DNA from: Clostridia bacterium
GTDB taxonomy: Bacteria; Bacillota; Clostridia; Oscillospirales; Acutalibacteraceae
DNA: 34,077 nucleotides
Assembly (NCBI GenBank): GCA_017935265.1
Contig: JAGBHX010000144.1
Coordinates: 1-34,077 of the forward strand
Direction: 5' to 3'
Below are positions 24,039 through 30,860 of the stretch, piece by piece; the first letter of the stretch is position 1, and each line of letters starts with the position of its first letter. A program made the translations under genes and the position numbers. The notes under the pieces are model-generated. The model saw nothing but the letters and a program-made list of their open reading frames with translations, had not been told where the DNA came from and made no database searches.

Positions 24039-24574
24039 CAGCGTATAACCTTTACTCTGTCGTCAAATCTGGGCTTTTGCTCAGGCTTTTCATCAGGATA
24101 ACCGATTGCAATGGCAATCTGGAATTTATAATTTTCGGGAATATCGAAAAGCTTCTTCCATTTGAGAGCCTTTTCGTCGTTGAAAAGTGCGCCGATGCTG
24201 GCAATTATGCAAGTACCCAGACCAAGGCTTTCCGCGGCAATAACAATGTTTTCACACATAATACCGGAATCCATATAGCTTTCGTTTTCGGCAAAAATAA
24301 TTGCAAGGGTGGGGGCAGTCTGATACACGGGGTTAATGTCCCAGCGGGTATAAGCAGGAGTATCCCAGCCCACAACGTCTTTAAAATCCTTGTTCATTCC
24401 CTCAAGATAGTCGTGGTTCTGAACAAATCTCAGGTGACAGGGCTGACCGTTTCTTCCGCTGGGCGCTTTTACCGCCGCCTGCGACAAAATTTCCAGCTCG
24501 TCATCAGTTATCTGCTCCGGCTTGTAGCTCCTGATAGTCTGCCTTTTTAAAATATTTTTAATAGTTTCGTTCAT
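24038..24574 (-). CDS. Nitroreductase-family FMN protein
   Basis: 178 residues; ATG at 24574 with GGGAGGAA just upstream. It begins IKNILKRQTIRSYKPEQITDDELE, with the RxxRxY-type FMN phosphate motif, followed by AAVKAPSGRNGQPCHLRFV and GLGTCIIASIGALFNDEKALKWKKL, ending in IAIGYPDEKPEQKPRFD. These are the standard blocks of small nitroreductase/oxidoreductase proteins that use FMN and NAD(P)H. Substrate unknown. It is first of a two-gene unit with glycerate kinase and divergent from cdd. Confidence 0.92.
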   Translation of the reverse strand: MNETIKNILKRQTIRSYKPEQITDDELEILSQAAVKAPSGRNGQPCHLRFVQNHDYLEGMNKDFKDVVGWDTPAYTRWDINPVYQTAPTLAIIFAENESYMDSGIMCENIVIAAESLGLGTCIIASIGALFNDEKALKWKKLFDIPENYKFQIAIAIGYPDEKPEQKPRFDDRVKVIR

Positions 24575-24608
24575 ATGTATTCCTCCCGACAGATTTTAAT
24601 ATGTACTA

Positions 24609-24637
24609 AGTTTATCAAATACGCTTTACAAAGTCAA
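24609..24637 (-). promoter_or_regulatory. Promoter of the nitroreductase-glycerate kinase unit
   Basis: Minus-strand TTGACT (24637-24632), 17-base spacer, TAAACT (24614-24609). It overlaps the divergent cdd promoter. Confidence 0.72.
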
Positions 24638-24654
24638 TTAAATGGTGATATACT
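24625..24654 (+). promoter_or_regulatory. Promoter of cdd
   Basis: TTTACA (24625-24630), 18-base spacer, TATACT (24649-24654). The expected transcript start (about 24661) leaves a very short leader holding AAGAGGTGA. Confidence 0.62.
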
Positions 24655-24673
24655 TTCCCAAAGAGGTGATTTT

Positions 24674-25069
24674 ATGATGAATTCAAAAATACTCATAACA
24701 AAAGCCGTTGAAGCTATGGAAAAATCTTATTCCCCTTATTCAGATTTTAAGGTAGGCGCCGCTCTGCTTTCAAAAAGCGGAAAGGTTTACACCGGCTGTA
24801 ACATTGAAAACGCATCATATTCCCCGACCTGCTGTGCAGAAAGAACAGCATTTTTCAAGGCAGTCAGCGAAGGCGAAAAGGACTTTACCGCCATTGCGGT
24901 CGTGGGCGGCAAAAACGGCGAAATCAGCTCCATGTGTTCCCCTTGCGGAGTGTGCCGTCAGGTTATGGCGGAGTTTTGCCAAAAAGATTTTATGATTATC
25001 CTCTGGGACGGCAAGCTTACCAAGGCTCACACCCTTGAAAAGCTGCTACCCGAAAGTTTCAGTTTATAA
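24674..25069 (+). CDS. cdd: Cytidine deaminase
   Basis: 131 residues, the typical length of the homotetrameric enzyme. The start is the ATG at 24674, with AAGAGGTGA ahead; the frame stays open to 24575, but that would run through the promoter. The zinc site is complete: TCCAERTAFF gives Cys54 and the catalytic Glu56, and PCGVCRQ gives Cys91 and Cys94. The substrate pocket NIENASY (43-49) and SPYSDFKVGAAL are present. It deaminates cytidine and deoxycytidine to uridine and deoxyuridine in pyrimidine salvage. It is followed by a terminator, so it is a single-gene unit. Confidence 0.97.
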   Translation: MMNSKILITKAVEAMEKSYSPYSDFKVGAALLSKSGKVYTGCNIENASYSPTCCAERTAFFKAVSEGEKDFTAIAVVGGKNGEISSMCSPCGVCRQVMAEFCQKDFMIILWDGKLTKAHTLEKLLPESFSL

Positions 25070-25076
25070 CAAAAGC

Positions 25077-25104
25077 AAGAGCTTGTCCTGAAGGGCAAGC
25101 TCTT
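25077..25104. terminator. Bidirectional terminator between cdd and the spore protein gene
   Basis: AAGAGCTTG (25077-25085) pairs with CAAGCTCTT (25096-25104), followed by ATAATTTATAA and preceded by A-rich sequence. Confidence 0.78.
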
Positions 25105-25117
25105 ATAATTTATAAGG

Positions 25118-25312
25118 TTATTTCAAGCTGTTTTCGTAAGACTCGATCATTTTCTTAACCATCTGACCGCCAACAGAACCTGCCTGCTTTGAGGTAAGGT
25201 CACCGTTGTAGCCCTGCTTAAGATTTACGCCAACTTCTGCAGCAGCCTCCATCTTAAAGCGTTCAAGTGCAGCCTTTGCTTCGGGTACTGCAATTTTGTT
25301 TGATGATGCCAT
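25118..25312 (-). CDS. Small acid-soluble spore protein, alpha/beta type
   Basis: 64 residues; ATG at 25312 after AAGGAGTG. It has both family signatures: VPEAKAALERFKMEAAAEVGV in the first half and GYNGDLTSKQAGSVGGQMVKKMIESYE in the second. These proteins coat and protect DNA in the dormant spore, and are degraded by Gpr during germination at the EVG-type site. Expression is normally from a sigma-G promoter in the forespore; I could not fix a convincing one in the A/T-rich upstream sequence. It is the best evidence that the organism makes spores. Confidence 0.96.
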   Translation of the reverse strand: MASSNKIAVPEAKAALERFKMEAAAEVGVNLKQGYNGDLTSKQAGSVGGQMVKKMIESYENSLK

Positions 25313-25328
25313 TGTGTTTCACTCCTTC

Positions 25329-25364
25329 GCAACAAATTGCGTTTGCAGTATTATTGTTGCAAAC
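25329..25364 (-). repeat. Two inverted repeats upstream of the spore protein gene
   Basis: CGCAA (25329-25333) / TTGCG (25337-25341) with a 4-base loop, next to GTTTGCA (25341-25347) / TGCAAAC (25358-25364) with a 10-base loop. They occupy the leader or promoter just before the AAGGAGTG site. Function unknown. Confidence 0.5.
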
Positions 25365-25407
25365 TGTTCGGTATTTATTAATGTCAATTTTTTGATTATT
25401 TTGAAAG

Positions 25408-25446
25408 TTTTGAAACAAACAAAAGCCACGTTTGCTGTAGGCTTTT
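25408..25446 (-). terminator. Terminator of the alkyl-sulfatase-like gene
   Basis: On the minus strand AAAAGCC (25446-25440) and GGCTTTT (25427-25421) pair and are followed by GTTTGTTTC. It lies about 100 bases after the stop codon of the hydrolase gene. Confidence 0.65.
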
Positions 25447-25546
25447 CCTTGTCCGAACGGGTAGAAGTTTAACAACATTTACTCAATTGAAAGAATACAA
25501 TTACCTCTCATCAAATCACAGAAGGTTGGCCGCCGTTTTAACGGAA

Positions 25547-27583
25547 TTAAGGCTCAACAATATTAAAAAAGCCCACATCCGCAGCGGAAAGCTCGTTCAG
25601 ATTTTCTGCAATGAGCAACAGCTTTTCAACCTCACCTTCAACTTTTGCAGTTTTAACAAAATCATCTGCCTTATTCTGAAGAAGATAGAGTAAAACAAGC
25701 CTCGGACAGGTTACGGAAACGTCCGCCTTATCCGAAAGTGCTCCGCTTTGCACAAGCAAAACACCGTTTCTGAAATTGAGAACATATTGTTCACCGAGGT
25801 CTGAAACCGTTATGTTTACCACTATATTTTCTTTTTCAACAGCATATTTATCAAGAATAATTCCCATATAACTGAAAATCATTTCCGGGGACATTTCTTT
25901 AAGCATTGCACCGCCTTTTGCCTGAACAACTTTTCCTGCCTGATTTCCCTCTCTGAGCTCAAGCGCGGCAGAAAGATATGCGTTGCGCCATATTCCCGAC
26001 TCAGACTGATAGCCGAGCTGTTCAAAGGCATCGGCACACAGAAGTCTTGCCGCTTCGTTTTCAGGATCGGCAAAAACAAGAACGTTTGTAACCTCTGCTA
26101 CCCAGCGGTATTCTCCCTTGTCAAAATCCTCTTTTGCCTTGCGAAGCACTTCGTCTGTATCTCCGAGATATTCAACCCATTTTTTTGCGCTTTCTGTCGG
26201 CTCAAGAGGGTCAAGATGAACGGGGTTTGCATCATACCAACCCATATATTTCTGGTAAACAGCCTGTGAATTATGCTTGAGCGTTCCGTAATACTGACGT
26301 GTGTACCAAACCTTTTCAAGAGCTTCGGGAAGTCTTATCATGTTTGATATTTCATCTGCGGTATAGCCCTGATTTATATATGTAAGCGTTTGGTCATTTA
26401 TGAACTGATAAACGGAAGCGTTATCCGTAAGATACCTGTTCACAGTTTCATTTCCCCAATGAGGCCAGTTATGGGATTGAAAGGCAACCTCAGCTTCGTT
26501 TCCGTAGAGAGTTATCGCTTCCATAATATATTTTGCCCACGCAGCACCGTCGCGAACCTGTGCGCCTCGAAGGGTGTAAAGATTATGGAGAGTTCCCGTG
26601 CAGTTTTCTGCAACCCAGAGAGCCTTGAACTGCGGGAACCAGGTATTCATTTCGGAAGGAGCTTCTGTTCCGGGAGTTAGCTGAAATTCCATTTCTATTC
26701 CGTCTATAACAACGGTTTCACCCGTGATTTTTATTTCGTAGGTTGGCGACAGATATGAACCGGTTCCCGTTGATTGACCCATACCTATTCCGAAAGAGAG
26801 CTTTCCTTTTTCACCCGGGTCAAGCACCACACCGTACTGATAGTTCGCCCTTCTTCCCATAGCCTTTCCTGCGTAAATATTTTCGGCAACGGCGTGTTCC
26901 CGAAAGCCTTCGGGAACGATTATCGGAATTTTTCCGCTTGCAAGCTGTTCGTTAATAGGTTTTTCTGCATCTGCGACCTCATCTTTTGATATAACCCCTG
27001 CAATTCCGCCATAATGGTCAACGTGGGAATGAGAAATAACAACAGCCTTAATCGGGCGCTCACCAAGCTTTTCGTTTATCAGCTGCATTGCGGCAGATGA
27101 ACATTCAACGGACATAAGAGGGTCAAAAAGAATCCAGCCCGTTTTACCTGCAACAACGGTCATATTTGCCATATCATAGCCTCTGACCTGATAAATACCT
27201 TCAACAACCTCAAAAAGTCCGTAAGCATGGTTATTTTTGGTGTTTTCCCAGAGGCTGGGATTCACCGTGTCGGGAGCTTTTTCATAGTTGTCAACAAAGC
27301 TGTATGCCTTCTGACTCCATACAAGGTTCCCTTCTGCATCTTTAAGTTCAAGAACCTCAGGGGCCGCAATCAGACCTCTTGTAGCATTTTCATACTCTGA
27401 AGTATCTTCAAAATCAAGCTTTGAAAATATTGCAGAATTAACCTTAACCGTATGCTCAGTTGCCGATTTTGTTTCCGAATTCAATCCAAGCTCGGCAATT
27501 ATATCGGTTTTTTTCTCGGGTGCACAGGCAGAAAGTGCAAACAGCATTGCCGATATAAGTATGAATGATAATATTTTTTTCAT
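25547..27583 (-). CDS. Lipoprotein alkyl-sulfatase-like metallo-beta-lactamase-fold hydrolase
   Basis: 678 residues; ATG at 27583 after GGAGG. A lipoprotein signal peptide ends in LSAC (lipid on Cys20), so the enzyme should sit on the outer face of the membrane. The metallo-beta-lactamase site HSHVDH (185-190) is followed by conserved stretches of the SdsA1/BDS1 alkyl sulfatases: the middle WVAENCTGTLHNLYTLRGAQ and RDGAAWAKYI, VAFQSHNWPHWGN, then the alkyl-sulfatase dimerisation region and a C-terminal SCP2-like domain (VVNITVSDLGEQYVLNFRNG). Known members cleave primary alkyl sulfates to alcohol and sulfate. The in vivo substrate here, perhaps a sulfated gut lipid or detergent, is inference. 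Confidence 0.9.
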   Translation of the reverse strand: MKKILSFILISAMLFALSACAPEKKTDIIAELGLNSETKSATEHTVKVNSAIFSKLDFEDTSEYENATRGLIAAPEVLELKDAEGNLVWSQKAYSFVDNYEKAPDTVNPSLWENTKNNHAYGLFEVVEGIYQVRGYDMANMTVVAGKTGWILFDPLMSVECSSAAMQLINEKLGERPIKAVVISHSHVDHYGGIAGVISKDEVADAEKPINEQLASGKIPIIVPEGFREHAVAENIYAGKAMGRRANYQYGVVLDPGEKGKLSFGIGMGQSTGTGSYLSPTYEIKITGETVVIDGIEMEFQLTPGTEAPSEMNTWFPQFKALWVAENCTGTLHNLYTLRGAQVRDGAAWAKYIMEAITLYGNEAEVAFQSHNWPHWGNETVNRYLTDNASVYQFINDQTLTYINQGYTADEISNMIRLPEALEKVWYTRQYYGTLKHNSQAVYQKYMGWYDANPVHLDPLEPTESAKKWVEYLGDTDEVLRKAKEDFDKGEYRWVAEVTNVLVFADPENEAARLLCADAFEQLGYQSESGIWRNAYLSAALELREGNQAGKVVQAKGGAMLKEMSPEMIFSYMGIILDKYAVEKENIVVNITVSDLGEQYVLNFRNGVLLVQSGALSDKADVSVTCPRLVLLYLLQNKADDFVKTAKVEGEVEKLLLIAENLNELSAADVGFFNIVEP

Positions 27584-27624
27584 AGTTCAACCTCCGCTTC
27601 AACTTAACCTCAATCATCAACGAC

Positions 27625-27653
27625 AATTTAGCATATATGCAAGGTGTTGTCAA
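27625..27653 (-). promoter_or_regulatory. Promoter of the alkyl-sulfatase-like gene with operator-like palindrome
   Basis: Minus-strand TTGACA (27653-27648), 17-base spacer, TAAATT (27630-27625). The spacer contains the perfect palindrome GCATATATGC (27631-27640), and direct repeats TCAACGACAAT (27617-27627) and TCAATGACAAT (27650-27660) flank it 33 bases apart. This looks like a regulated promoter. Confidence 0.65.
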
Positions 27654-27728
27654 TGACAATTAAAAATCTTTTACAAAACAAAAATTTAAAAAACTCTACA
27701 AAAATTTACGCTTTTGTTACGTCGGGTG

Positions 27729-27737
27729 TGTTATACT
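27729..27737 (+). promoter_or_regulatory. Extended -10 promoter of the kinase operon
   Basis: TGTTATACT (27729-27737): TATACT with the extended TG. No good -35 lies 17 bases upstream, so an activator or the extended -10 alone may be used. Confidence 0.45.
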
Positions 27738-27769
27738 GTGTTCAGAAAAGGAAAAGGCTTGGGTAGCAT

Positions 27770-29536
27770 ATGAAAAAAATCACAAAAATCAGAATTATTA
27801 CATACATTGTGCTCGGAGTTTTTATTGCCGCCTTACTCATCGGTCTCGGCATTAAGAGTAACCTTTCCACAAACGAAGCACGTTATTGGAAAGGTACGCA
27901 GAGTGTGGTGTGCGCAAATGTGAGCCGCATTGAACGTGAGGATGCTCCTCTGGGCGTAGCGGTTAAGTATGACCTTGACCTTCACAGTATGAATACGGAC
28001 ACAAAGCTTATTTTCAATTCCTCCCACAGTTTTGTTGAAGTATATGTTGAGGATGAGCTTGTATACAGCCTTAAAAACTCAGATGAAATAAAGACTGTTG
28101 AAACGCCCGGCGGAAACTGGAATATTGTTCCTCTTTACCGTGAGGATTCTCAAAAGAACTGCACGGTTGTTCTTATGCCTGTGTATGAAAGCTTTCTGGA
28201 GCAGACGCTCGATTTCAAAACAGGCTCCGTACACGCCGTTTTTGTTTCATTACTTATGGAAAATCTTCCCGAAATTTTTGTTACTGCTCTTGTAATGTTC
28301 ATCGGCCTTGCCTTCCTTTGCTTCGGCCTTTATTTTGCAATCAAAACAAAGAAGATGATAAAGCTGTTGCCGCTTGGTGCTTTTGCGATTTCGGTAAGCC
28401 TTTGGAGATTTTGCGACTTCACCTTTACAACACTGATTTCGGGCGGAAAAAGCATTTTCATTTATTATGTTTCTCTGACGATGCTGATGATAACAATGAT
28501 TCCGTTGCTCGAAACGGTGAAGCATAGCTTTTCTAAAAAAATTGCCAAAGCCTTTGATGCGCTGGCTCTGATTATCGGTGTTACAGGAATAGCCCAGCTC
28601 ATATTGCAGGTTTTCAATGTTTTGGACCTTCGTCAGATGCTTAACCTTACACATCTGACTATAATAGCAAGCCTTGTGCTGATTTTTGTTGCGCTTGTTA
28701 TTCAGCTTATAAGACCCGACGGCAAAAGAACCCTTAACCATATTTTCATAGTGATACTCGGCATCGGCACCGACCTGCTTCTTTTCTATTTAAGAAGCTC
28801 TTCGGCGGGACTTGTTTTCACCCTTCTTTCAATTCTTATTTTTGTGCTTATAGAAGGCACACAGTTTATTAAAAAATATATTGAACAGCAGAACAGGCTC
28901 GTTGAAAGTGAAATTAAAATAGCATACAATGAAGCAAAACTTACAGAAAGTAAATTCACAATGATGATGAGTCAGATACGCTCTCACTTTGTTTTCAACA
29001 TTCTCAATGCAATAAGCGGTATGTGTAAATATGACCCAGAAAAGGCAGACAAAACAATCGTTCACTTTGCAAGATTTTTGAGAAGTAACATCGACATTAT
29101 GCAGAATGAAGACCTTGTTCATTTTCACAATGCACTCCGTCATCTTGAGGATTATGTTGCTCTTGAGCAGGTACGCTACGGTGACAAAATCCGATTTGAA
29201 ACAGACATTGAGGAGGATGATTTTGTTCTTCCGCCGCTTGTTATGCAGCCCGTTGTTGAAAATTCAATCAAGCACGGACTCGTGGGCAAGCCCACAGGCG
29301 GCACAATAACTCTGCGCACAAGAAAAGACGCAGACAATATTTATATCATCATTGAAGATGACGGCATAGGCTATGATGACAGCCGTGAAATCAGCGAAAA
29401 GTCAATCGGTATTCAGAATATCCGCTTCCGACTCAGGCATATGATAAACGGCGAGCTTAAAATAGAAAGCATTGTCAACATAGGCACCAAAACTACTATC
29501 ACAATCCCCCGAAAGGAGGCGGACAGATGCGGGTAA
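27770..29536 (+). CDS. LytS-like sensor histidine kinase with 7TM-type sensor
   Basis: 588 residues. One N-terminal membrane helix (about 9-28) is followed by an extracytoplasmic domain of about 130 residues rich in beta strands, then about seven membrane helices (roughly 165-365). This layout is like 7TMR-DISM receptors. The kinase core is of the LytS/His_kinase family: MMSQIRSHFVFNILNAISG with the phospho-accepting His406, VMQPVVENSIKHGL as N-box, and IIEDDGIGYD as G-box. A linker coiled coil (IEQQNRLVESEIKIAYNEAK) joins sensor and core. It overlaps the response regulator gene by 10 bases, so they are a pair. The ligand is unknown. Confidence 0.92.
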   Translation: MKKITKIRIITYIVLGVFIAALLIGLGIKSNLSTNEARYWKGTQSVVCANVSRIEREDAPLGVAVKYDLDLHSMNTDTKLIFNSSHSFVEVYVEDELVYSLKNSDEIKTVETPGGNWNIVPLYREDSQKNCTVVLMPVYESFLEQTLDFKTGSVHAVFVSLLMENLPEIFVTALVMFIGLAFLCFGLYFAIKTKKMIKLLPLGAFAISVSLWRFCDFTFTTLISGGKSIFIYYVSLTMLMITMIPLLETVKHSFSKKIAKAFDALALIIGVTGIAQLILQVFNVLDLRQMLNLTHLTIIASLVLIFVALVIQLIRPDGKRTLNHIFIVILGIGTDLLLFYLRSSSAGLVFTLLSILIFVLIEGTQFIKKYIEQQNRLVESEIKIAYNEAKLTESKFTMMMSQIRSHFVFNILNAISGMCKYDPEKADKTIVHFARFLRSNIDIMQNEDLVHFHNALRHLEDYVALEQVRYGDKIRFETDIEEDDFVLPPLVMQPVVENSIKHGLVGKPTGGTITLRTRKDADNIYIIIEDDGIGYDDSREISEKSIGIQNIRFRLRHMINGELKIESIVNIGTKTTITIPRKEADRCG

Positions 29537-30324
29537 TCTACATAGACGACGAAAGACCGAACCTTGAAAATTTTAAATTTACAACAAAGGATTTTTCGGA
29601 AATAAAAAGTCTTGATATGTTCCAGAGCGGAGAAGAAGCGCTGGAATTTGCAAAAAACAATGTGGTTGATGTAGCGTTTTGCGATATGGAAATGCCGGGG
29701 CTTCACGGCCTGGCTTTAGCCGCAAGGCTCAAGGAAATCAATCCGTCAATCAGAGTTGTTTTTGTTACGGCATATTCACAGTATGCAATGGATGCCTGGG
29801 GTGTTGATGCAACAGGCTACGTGCTCAAGCCGTACCTTGCCTCAGACATAAAAAAGGAGCTCAACAAGTGCAAATCCGCACCCCTTCCGTCAAGCCGCAG
29901 AGTTAACATTGTTACCGTTCCCGCCTTTTCGGTTTCGGTTGACGGAAAAGCAGTCAGCATTGGCTCTGCAAAGGCAAGAGAATTGTTTGCTCTTATTGTT
30001 GATGCCGCAGACAAAGGAATCACCTCAGGCGAAGGCATCACAGCCCTGTGGCCCGACAGACCCAACGACACAAACACCCAATCCCTTCTGCGTATGACCT
30101 TCAAGCGGCTTGCAGATGCGCTTGAAGAAGCAGAAATCGGTGATATTCTTGAAACAAAAGGCAACCGTCGGTTTATACGCACCGATATGGTGGACTGCGA
30201 TTTATACCGCATTATGTCAGGCGACACCGACACAATGAAAAAATATGACGGTCAGTACCTTCAGGAATACGAATGGGCCGAGGACCGAAACGCACAGCTC
30301 TACCAGATGTGTATGCGCAGATAA
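29527..30324 (+). CDS. Response regulator with receiver and OmpR/SARP-like DNA-binding domain
   Basis: 265 residues; AAAGGAGG lies just before the ATG, inside the end of the kinase gene. The receiver has the acidic pair in YIDDE (7-8), phospho-acceptor Asp53 in FCDMEMPG, Thr81 in VTAYS and Lys101 in LKPY. The output domain (about 128-245) reads like the winged helix plus short helical tail of SARP-type regulators: VDGKAVSIGSAKARELFALIV, ALWPDRPNDTNTQSLLRMTFKRL and VDCDLYRIMSG. LytS-like kinases more often pair with LytTR regulators, so this combination is worth noting. Likely target: its own operon, including the small membrane protein and nucleotidase. Confidence 0.9.
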   Translation: MRVIYIDDERPNLENFKFTTKDFSEIKSLDMFQSGEEALEFAKNNVVDVAFCDMEMPGLHGLALAARLKEINPSIRVVFVTAYSQYAMDAWGVDATGYVLKPYLASDIKKELNKCKSAPLPSSRRVNIVTVPAFSVSVDGKAVSIGSAKARELFALIVDAADKGITSGEGITALWPDRPNDTNTQSLLRMTFKRLADALEEAEIGDILETKGNRRFIRTDMVDCDLYRIMSGDTDTMKKYDGQYLQEYEWAEDRNAQLYQMCMRR

Positions 30325-30357
30325 AAAGCAGAACCCGCGAAAGGAGCAATGCATCTA

Positions 30358-30846
30358 ATGAAAATCAATGAAAAAACAAAGAAAATAATCGCAATCATAG
30401 GGGCTGTTGTGCTTGTTGCGGTTGGCTGTGTCTGGTTTTTAAACAGCGACCTTGAGCATATTGAAGACACCAACGGCAGTGACAACTTCAGCCTACAGGA
30501 GATAACCGACAGCAATATTGTCAACCGTGATATAGGTGCAATGGGCTTGAAAACCAAAACCGATTCCGTCTCAAACACAACAACATATTCTTCAAACAAG
30601 TTTACGGGTGTTGAGGAAATTTACGGAAACAACATCAAAGGAAACCGCTTTGAAATAACAATCAATCACGCGAGAGTCGATTCGGGCAATTTCAAAATCG
30701 TCTTGCTTGAGGATGACAAAATCGTTCACGAATTTAAGCTCAATGAGCTTACTCAGACATATGTCCTTGATAACCCTGACGGATATATCTCACTTCGCAT
30801 TGCAGGCGAAAGCGCAGATTTTATGTTTGATTATTATATTTATTAA
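30358..30846 (+). CDS. Small membrane-anchored protein of unknown function
   Basis: 162 residues from the ATG at 30358. An in-frame ATG at 30349 is only two bases from the AAAGGAG site and less likely. After KINEKTKKII there is one membrane helix or uncleaved signal (about 9-28, AIIGAVVLVAVGCVWFL); the GC at 23-24 is not a clear lipobox. The outer part has a low-complexity Asn/Ser/Asp segment, then a domain of about 75 residues (GNRFEITINHARVDSGNFKI...) ending in a run of beta strands with IAGESADFMFDYYIY. Not assigned to a family. It sits between the two-component genes and the secreted nucleotidase, so it may modulate the kinase or act outside with the enzyme. Confidence 0.75.
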   Translation: MKINEKTKKIIAIIGAVVLVAVGCVWFLNSDLEHIEDTNGSDNFSLQEITDSNIVNRDIGAMGLKTKTDSVSNTTTYSSNKFTGVEEIYGNNIKGNRFEITINHARVDSGNFKIVLLEDDKIVHEFKLNELTQTYVLDNPDGYISLRIAGESADFMFDYYIY

Positions 30847-30860
30847 TGGAGGAAAACCAA

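Noticed and set aside
25487..25693. Plus-strand open frame of 68 codons after the spore protein gene
   Set aside because: No ribosome binding site, it overlaps the end of the hydrolase gene on the other strand and shows no recognisable protein.
30846..30860. Start of the nucleotidase at the upstream ATG
   Set aside because: That ATG overlaps the ribosome binding site GGAGG of the true start, and the signal peptide begins at the ATG at 30861.
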